Assembly (NCBI GenBank): GCA_020186115.1
Contig: WSYJ01000152.1
Location: 115,331 to 179,330 of the forward strand
Source of the DNA: Histomonas meleagridis
Taxonomy: Eukaryota > Parabasalia > Tritrichomonadida > Dientamoebidae
Direction of reading: 5' to 3'
Length of the DNA stretch: 64,000 bases
Shown here: positions 60,552-64,000 of the stretch, piece after piece
Position numbering within the stretch: position 1 is the stretch's first letter
Layout of the letters: each line of letters starts with the position of its first letter
Program-made: the position numbers and the translations under genes
Notes under the pieces: model-generated
Databases searched by the model: none
What the model was told of the DNA's origin: nothing
The model's input: the letters and a program-made list of their open reading frames with translations, nothing else

Positions 60552-61974
60552 TTCGGATCCACTTGAGTAAATAGGAGTCATGAGTTTATAGAAGCCATTT
60601 AGGTTTCTAATTGTCATAAACAATACATTTAATGTGACCATTTGTTACTTGAAATTAAAACTTTTATAATAATAAATTTTTGGACAATATAATGAATCAT
60701 ATATAAGGATACATGATAAGCTTATTATTGATGTAATATTTATATATAAATAAACAAGGCTTCTTTAATTGCATTTCAAAATTATCTATATATTTTACAA
60801 TATAATTCTTCTGTTATTAATTTCTTATTGTTCTATATTTAATATAACTATTTACTTCTTGTTCCCAGGACAACTATCCCTTATGAATGATTACATATGA
60901 AACTCTTGACTTATTTTGTTTATAGAAAGAAATTCGATATATCATTTCATAAAACTGTCATGTAAAAGATAATAATATTATTATTTATATTATATTTCTA
61001 AAATATAGCAAATGAGGATGTCTTCATATTTGGAAAACTTATTATTCCTTTGCTTTAATGCATGCTTTTGTAGTTAGTGCGTTATTACCAATCATCATTA
61101 TTTATATCATTTCCAATGGAAGATATAAATAACTCATTATATATTGATTGAAATGTTCAAAAAATTGAGTCAATTAATTTCAAAATATCATTACAAAAAA
61201 AAAAAAAACATTCCTCAACACTAATTAATTATATTCATGCATAAGTATCTTTACTCGATACAAAGAATATTTATGGAATATGAGAGTCAACACAGTGCTG
61301 ACGAAAGTTTTATTAACAAGTGTTATTAAAAATATAATGAAATATTCAAAAATTTCAAAATGTAAGAAAAGTCTACAGTTCATGTCACTTTGCTTTCACA
61401 CAGTAATCATCCAACCGCCCCAGATGATTCAATTTTTTTCTATCGATTCGTGTGATGTAAATCTCTGTCATTCAAATTACACACGTTGTATATAACTTTT
61501 ATAGAGTCGAATCAGCATATGTTGGCCAACATCAATCCGATATAAATCACATCCCAAAATAGTATTATATCTATGTACCATTCAAAGGCAGCGTTAGAAT
61601 TAAACGAAGCACGAAACATATGCTAACATATGCTGAAACAATATTTTTTTACTTATCAATTCCGTTATTTTGTCAGATAATTCATCCCTCAATTTCCATT
61701 CACTTTTGAAAGGCTAACCCCCTTTCAACTGCACACAGAAAATATATTCAATTATTCAGAACACAAAGTTCTCGATCTTGGTATTATATATCCAGAAAAA
61801 AACAAACAACTATCTTTTTATTTTTTGATGTTATCAATGACATTCGCAAAAGAATATAGTATATTAGTCTCAATTATGAAAATAATGATTTTTTCGGAAA
61901 CTCACATTTTCTGTTGGCGAACAATAAATTTGAGAGTAATAACTTTTTCAATAAACCCACTTTTAATTTTACAC
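60552..61974. other. Intergenic, about 1.4 kb, AT-rich
   Basis: No supported gene. A 71-codon frame at 61280-61495 lacks motifs. The last part before 61975 is the promoter side of the repeat protein. No transposon ends recognised. Confidence 0.45.
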
Positions 61975-64000
61975 ATGTCATCCCAAGAAATCATTACCCT
62001 ATACACAAGTGCAAATATTGAAGATCAATCTCCACAGCCATATCAATATTATGCTGATTATACTGGAATTCAATGTTTGCAAGTTGCAATGCAACATCTC
62101 GGAATTCAAGTCGATCCAACACATTATGGCCTAATTCTTAGATCAAATGAAACAAAATGGATTGACCCAAATGCAACATTAAGAAGTCAAGGAGTAACAA
62201 CGGGTTGCATGATTTTCATTTATCCTTACGATTCAGCAAGTACTCAACAGAAAACACAAACAACCACATCAAAGCTCGAAGCAAAACCACCAGCTGCACA
62301 AGAACAAGAAATTGATGAATCAAAATTGACACCATTCCAGCGTGCAAAGCTTGCTGCACAAAGAAGACAATCGAATACAGCAGCACCTGTAACATCAGCT
62401 CCAAAACCAGCACCATCACCAGTAGCTGCACCTAAACCAGCACCAGCACCTGCCAAACCTCAAGTAGATGAGTCAAATCTCTCTCCATTCCAGCGTGCCA
62501 AGCTTGCAGCACAAAGGGGTCAACAAGCGCCTGCAGCACCAGCTCCAAAACCAACTCCAGCACCAGCTGCTGTACACAAGCCAGCACCACCACCAGCTAA
62601 GCCAGCACCCGCGCCAGCTGCTAAAGAAGAAATTGATGAGTCGAAATTAACACCATTCCAGCGTGCTAAACTTGCGGCACAAAGAGGTCAACAAGTACCT
62701 GCAGCTACAGCACCTAAACCAACACCTGCTCCTGCAGCAGCACACAAACCAGCACCGGCTGCAGCTCCAAAACCAACACCAGCACCCGCGCCAGCTGCTA
62801 AAGAAGAAATTGATGAATCGAAATTGACACCATTCCAGCGTGCTAAACTTGCAGCACAAAGAGGTCAACAAGCACCTGCAGCTACAGCACCTAAACCAAC
62901 ACCAGCACCAGCACCAGCTGCTGTACACAAGCCAGCACCAGCACCAGCTCCTGCACCAGTACATAAACCAGAACAAGCACCAACAGCACTACACAAACCT
63001 GCACCACCTGCTAAAGAAGAAATTGATGAATCGAAATTAACACCATTCCAGCGTGCTAAACTTGCGGCACAAAGAGGTCAACAAGCACCTGCAGCTACAG
63101 CACCTAAGGCAGCACCTGCTCCTGCACCAGTACATAAACCTGCACCTGCACCAGCTGTTGCACCTAAACCATCACCCGCTCCAGCTCCTGCACCAGCACA
63201 TAAACCCGCACCTGCACCATCTGCTGCACCTAAACCATCACCTGCACCAGCTGCTAAAGAAGAAATTGATGAATCGAAATTAACACCATTCCAGCGTGCT
63301 AAACTTGCAGCACAAAGAGGTCAACAAGCACCTGCAGCTACAGCACCTAAACCAACACCTGCACCCGCACCATCTGCTGCACCTAAACCATCACCTGCAC
63401 CAGCTGCTAAAGAAGAAATTGATGAGTCGAAATTAACACCATTCCAACGTGCTAAACTTGCAGCACAAAGAAGTCAACAAGCATCTGCAGCACCAGCCGC
63501 AACACCTAAAGCAGCACCATCACCTTCTCCATCACCAAGATCAAGCGTTGATGAGTCAAACTTATCACCATTCCAACGTGCCAAACTCGCAGCACAAAGA
63601 GGACAACAAGGACCAGCGCCAGTTTCACAACCGGCACCAGCACCATCACAATTACCAAAACCAGCTGCAGTTTCTGTGCCAGCTCCAGCACCAGTTGCAG
63701 TTCCAAAACCGGCACCAGTTGCAGTTCCAAAACCGGCACCAGTTGCAGTACCCAAGCCAGCACCAGTTGCAGTTCCAAAACCGGCACCAGTTGCAGTACC
63801 CAAGCCAGCACCAGTTGCAGTTCCAAAACCAGCACCTACATCAATACCAAAGCCAGCGCCCACATCAATACCAAAACCAGCGCCCACTGCGGTACCAAAA
63901 GCTGCACCTTCACCAGTGCCAAAAGCAGCGCCAACACCAGTTCATAAGGAAAATGAAGATAAATCAGGTCGACATAGTGATGAAAGTGATGGCGATGAAG
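61975..64000 (+). CDS. Pro/Ala-rich repeat protein with N-terminal ubiquitin-like (FERM F0/F1-like) domain, 3' end outside the window
   Basis: The frame is open from ATG 61975 to the window edge (at least 675 codons). Residues about 5-85 look like a ubiquitin-fold domain: ITLYTSANIEDQ, FGL-type HYGLILRSNETKWIDP and RSQGVTTGCMIFIYP, reminiscent of talin-like F0/F1 modules. Then come eight copies of a roughly 20-residue motif, DESKLTPFQRAKLAAQRGQQ or close variants, near 62311, 62467, 62633, 62812, 63026, 63263, 63421 and 63550. They are joined by PAPAPA/HKPAP linkers of varying length. About 63690-63930 is an 8-residue-type PKPAPVAV repeat, followed by an acidic Ser-rich stretch. The motif is a short amphipathic helix; a WH2-like or SH3-ligand role is conceivable but unproven. 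Reverse-strand frames here are only shadows. Confidence 0.8.
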   Translation, partial: MSSQEIITLYTSANIEDQSPQPYQYYADYTGIQCLQVAMQHLGIQVDPTHYGLILRSNETKWIDPNATLRSQGVTTGCMIFIYPYDSASTQQKTQTTTSKLEAKPPAAQEQEIDESKLTPFQRAKLAAQRRQSNTAAPVTSAPKPAPSPVAAPKPAPAPAKPQVDESNLSPFQRAKLAAQRGQQAPAAPAPKPTPAPAAVHKPAPPPAKPAPAPAAKEEIDESKLTPFQRAKLAAQRGQQVPAATAPKPTPAPAAAHKPAPAAAPKPTPAPAPAAKEEIDESKLTPFQRAKLAAQRGQQAPAATAPKPTPAPAPAAVHKPAPAPAPAPVHKPEQAPTALHKPAPPAKEEIDESKLTPFQRAKLAAQRGQQAPAATAPKAAPAPAPVHKPAPAPAVAPKPSPAPAPAPAHKPAPAPSAAPKPSPAPAAKEEIDESKLTPFQRAKLAAQRGQQAPAATAPKPTPAPAPSAAPKPSPAPAAKEEIDESKLTPFQRAKLAAQRSQQASAAPAATPKAAPSPSPSPRSSVDESNLSPFQRAKLAAQRGQQGPAPVSQPAPAPSQLPKPAAVSVPAPAPVAVPKPAPVAVPKPAPVAVPKPAPVAVPKPAPVAVPKPAPVAVPKPAPTSIPKPAPTSIPKPAPTAVPKAAPSPVPKAAPTPVHKENEDKSGRHSDESDGDE

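Noticed and set aside
61280-61495. 71-codon frame before the repeat protein
   Set aside because: No domain, no initiator, composition like non-coding DNA.
62244-63887. Long Gly/Ala or Leu/His-rich frames on the opposite strand or in shifted frames of the repeat protein
   Set aside because: They are mirror frames of the PAPAPA and FQRAKLAAQR coding repeats and have no start or domain of their own.
1-64000. tRNA, rRNA, CRISPR or bacterial operon signals
   Set aside because: No convincing A/B box pair, rRNA segment or spaced repeat array was found; gene content is eukaryotic.

Overview
The window is nuclear DNA from a compact, AT-rich, flagellated protist, most probably a trichomonad (Parabasalia). 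I favour a Tritrichomonas-like genome over Trichomonas vaginalis, but sequence reading alone cannot settle the species. The reasons are: intron-poor genes on both strands with very short leaders; TCAYTT-like initiator motifs 10-25 nt before several ATGs; trichomonad-type gene families (DUF3447 plus ankyrin proteins, a BspA-like leucine-rich-repeat protein, GTP-type PEPCK, a catabolic threonine dehydratase); flagellar genes such as CFAP58; and dense remnants of mariner, pogo, hAT and Mutator-like transposons.

Layout. 1-3.1 kb: ankyrin-repeat units of one locus followed by a second DUF3447/ankyrin gene. 3.6-26.5 kb: ordinary gene-dense core. It holds a metallophosphoesterase, a divergent pair of likely axonemal genes (a JHY-like protein and an RIIa-domain protein), a coiled-coil protein, threonine dehydratase, a broken PEPCK, a Trm10 tRNA methyltransferase, a helical protein of unknown role, a degenerate DHHC protein, an IFRD-like protein, a CK1-family kinase, an Asp-box membrane protein, a longin R-SNARE, a UBL-UBA protein, a BspA-like protein, a TKL-like kinase and a two-pass membrane protein. 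26.7-40.9 kb: about 14 kb of mobile-element remains with no intact cellular gene: two MULEs, two hATs, a PIF1-like helicase, an rve-type integrase, two pogo-like elements, a tyrosine-recombinase-like fragment and a mariner. 40.9-64 kb: core again, with a MYG1-like protein lacking its catalytic motif, USP5/isopeptidase T, another DUF3447/ankyrin locus, a truncated BEACH/WD40 gene, CFAP58, ribosomal protein eL19, TOR kinase, a Rab GTPase and the start of a large Pro/Ala-rich repeat protein.

How they fit together. The core genes cover translation and tRNA modification (eL19, Trm10), growth control (TOR, CK1), ubiquitin recycling (USP5, UBL-UBA), vesicle traffic (R-SNARE, Rab, BEACH), anaerobic C4/amino-acid metabolism (PEPCK, threonine dehydratase) and the flagellum (CFAP58, RIIa, JHY-like). 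They are not operons; shared promoters between divergent neighbours are the main positional link. The least expected items are the MYG1 homologue without DHH residues, the DHFC protein without zinc cysteines, the ankyrin arrays in which an AT-rich stop-containing spacer follows nearly every repeat, and the octuple DESxLTPFQRAKLAAQR repeat protein at the right edge. No tRNA, rRNA or CRISPR was recognised. No function is claimed for genes I did not recognise.
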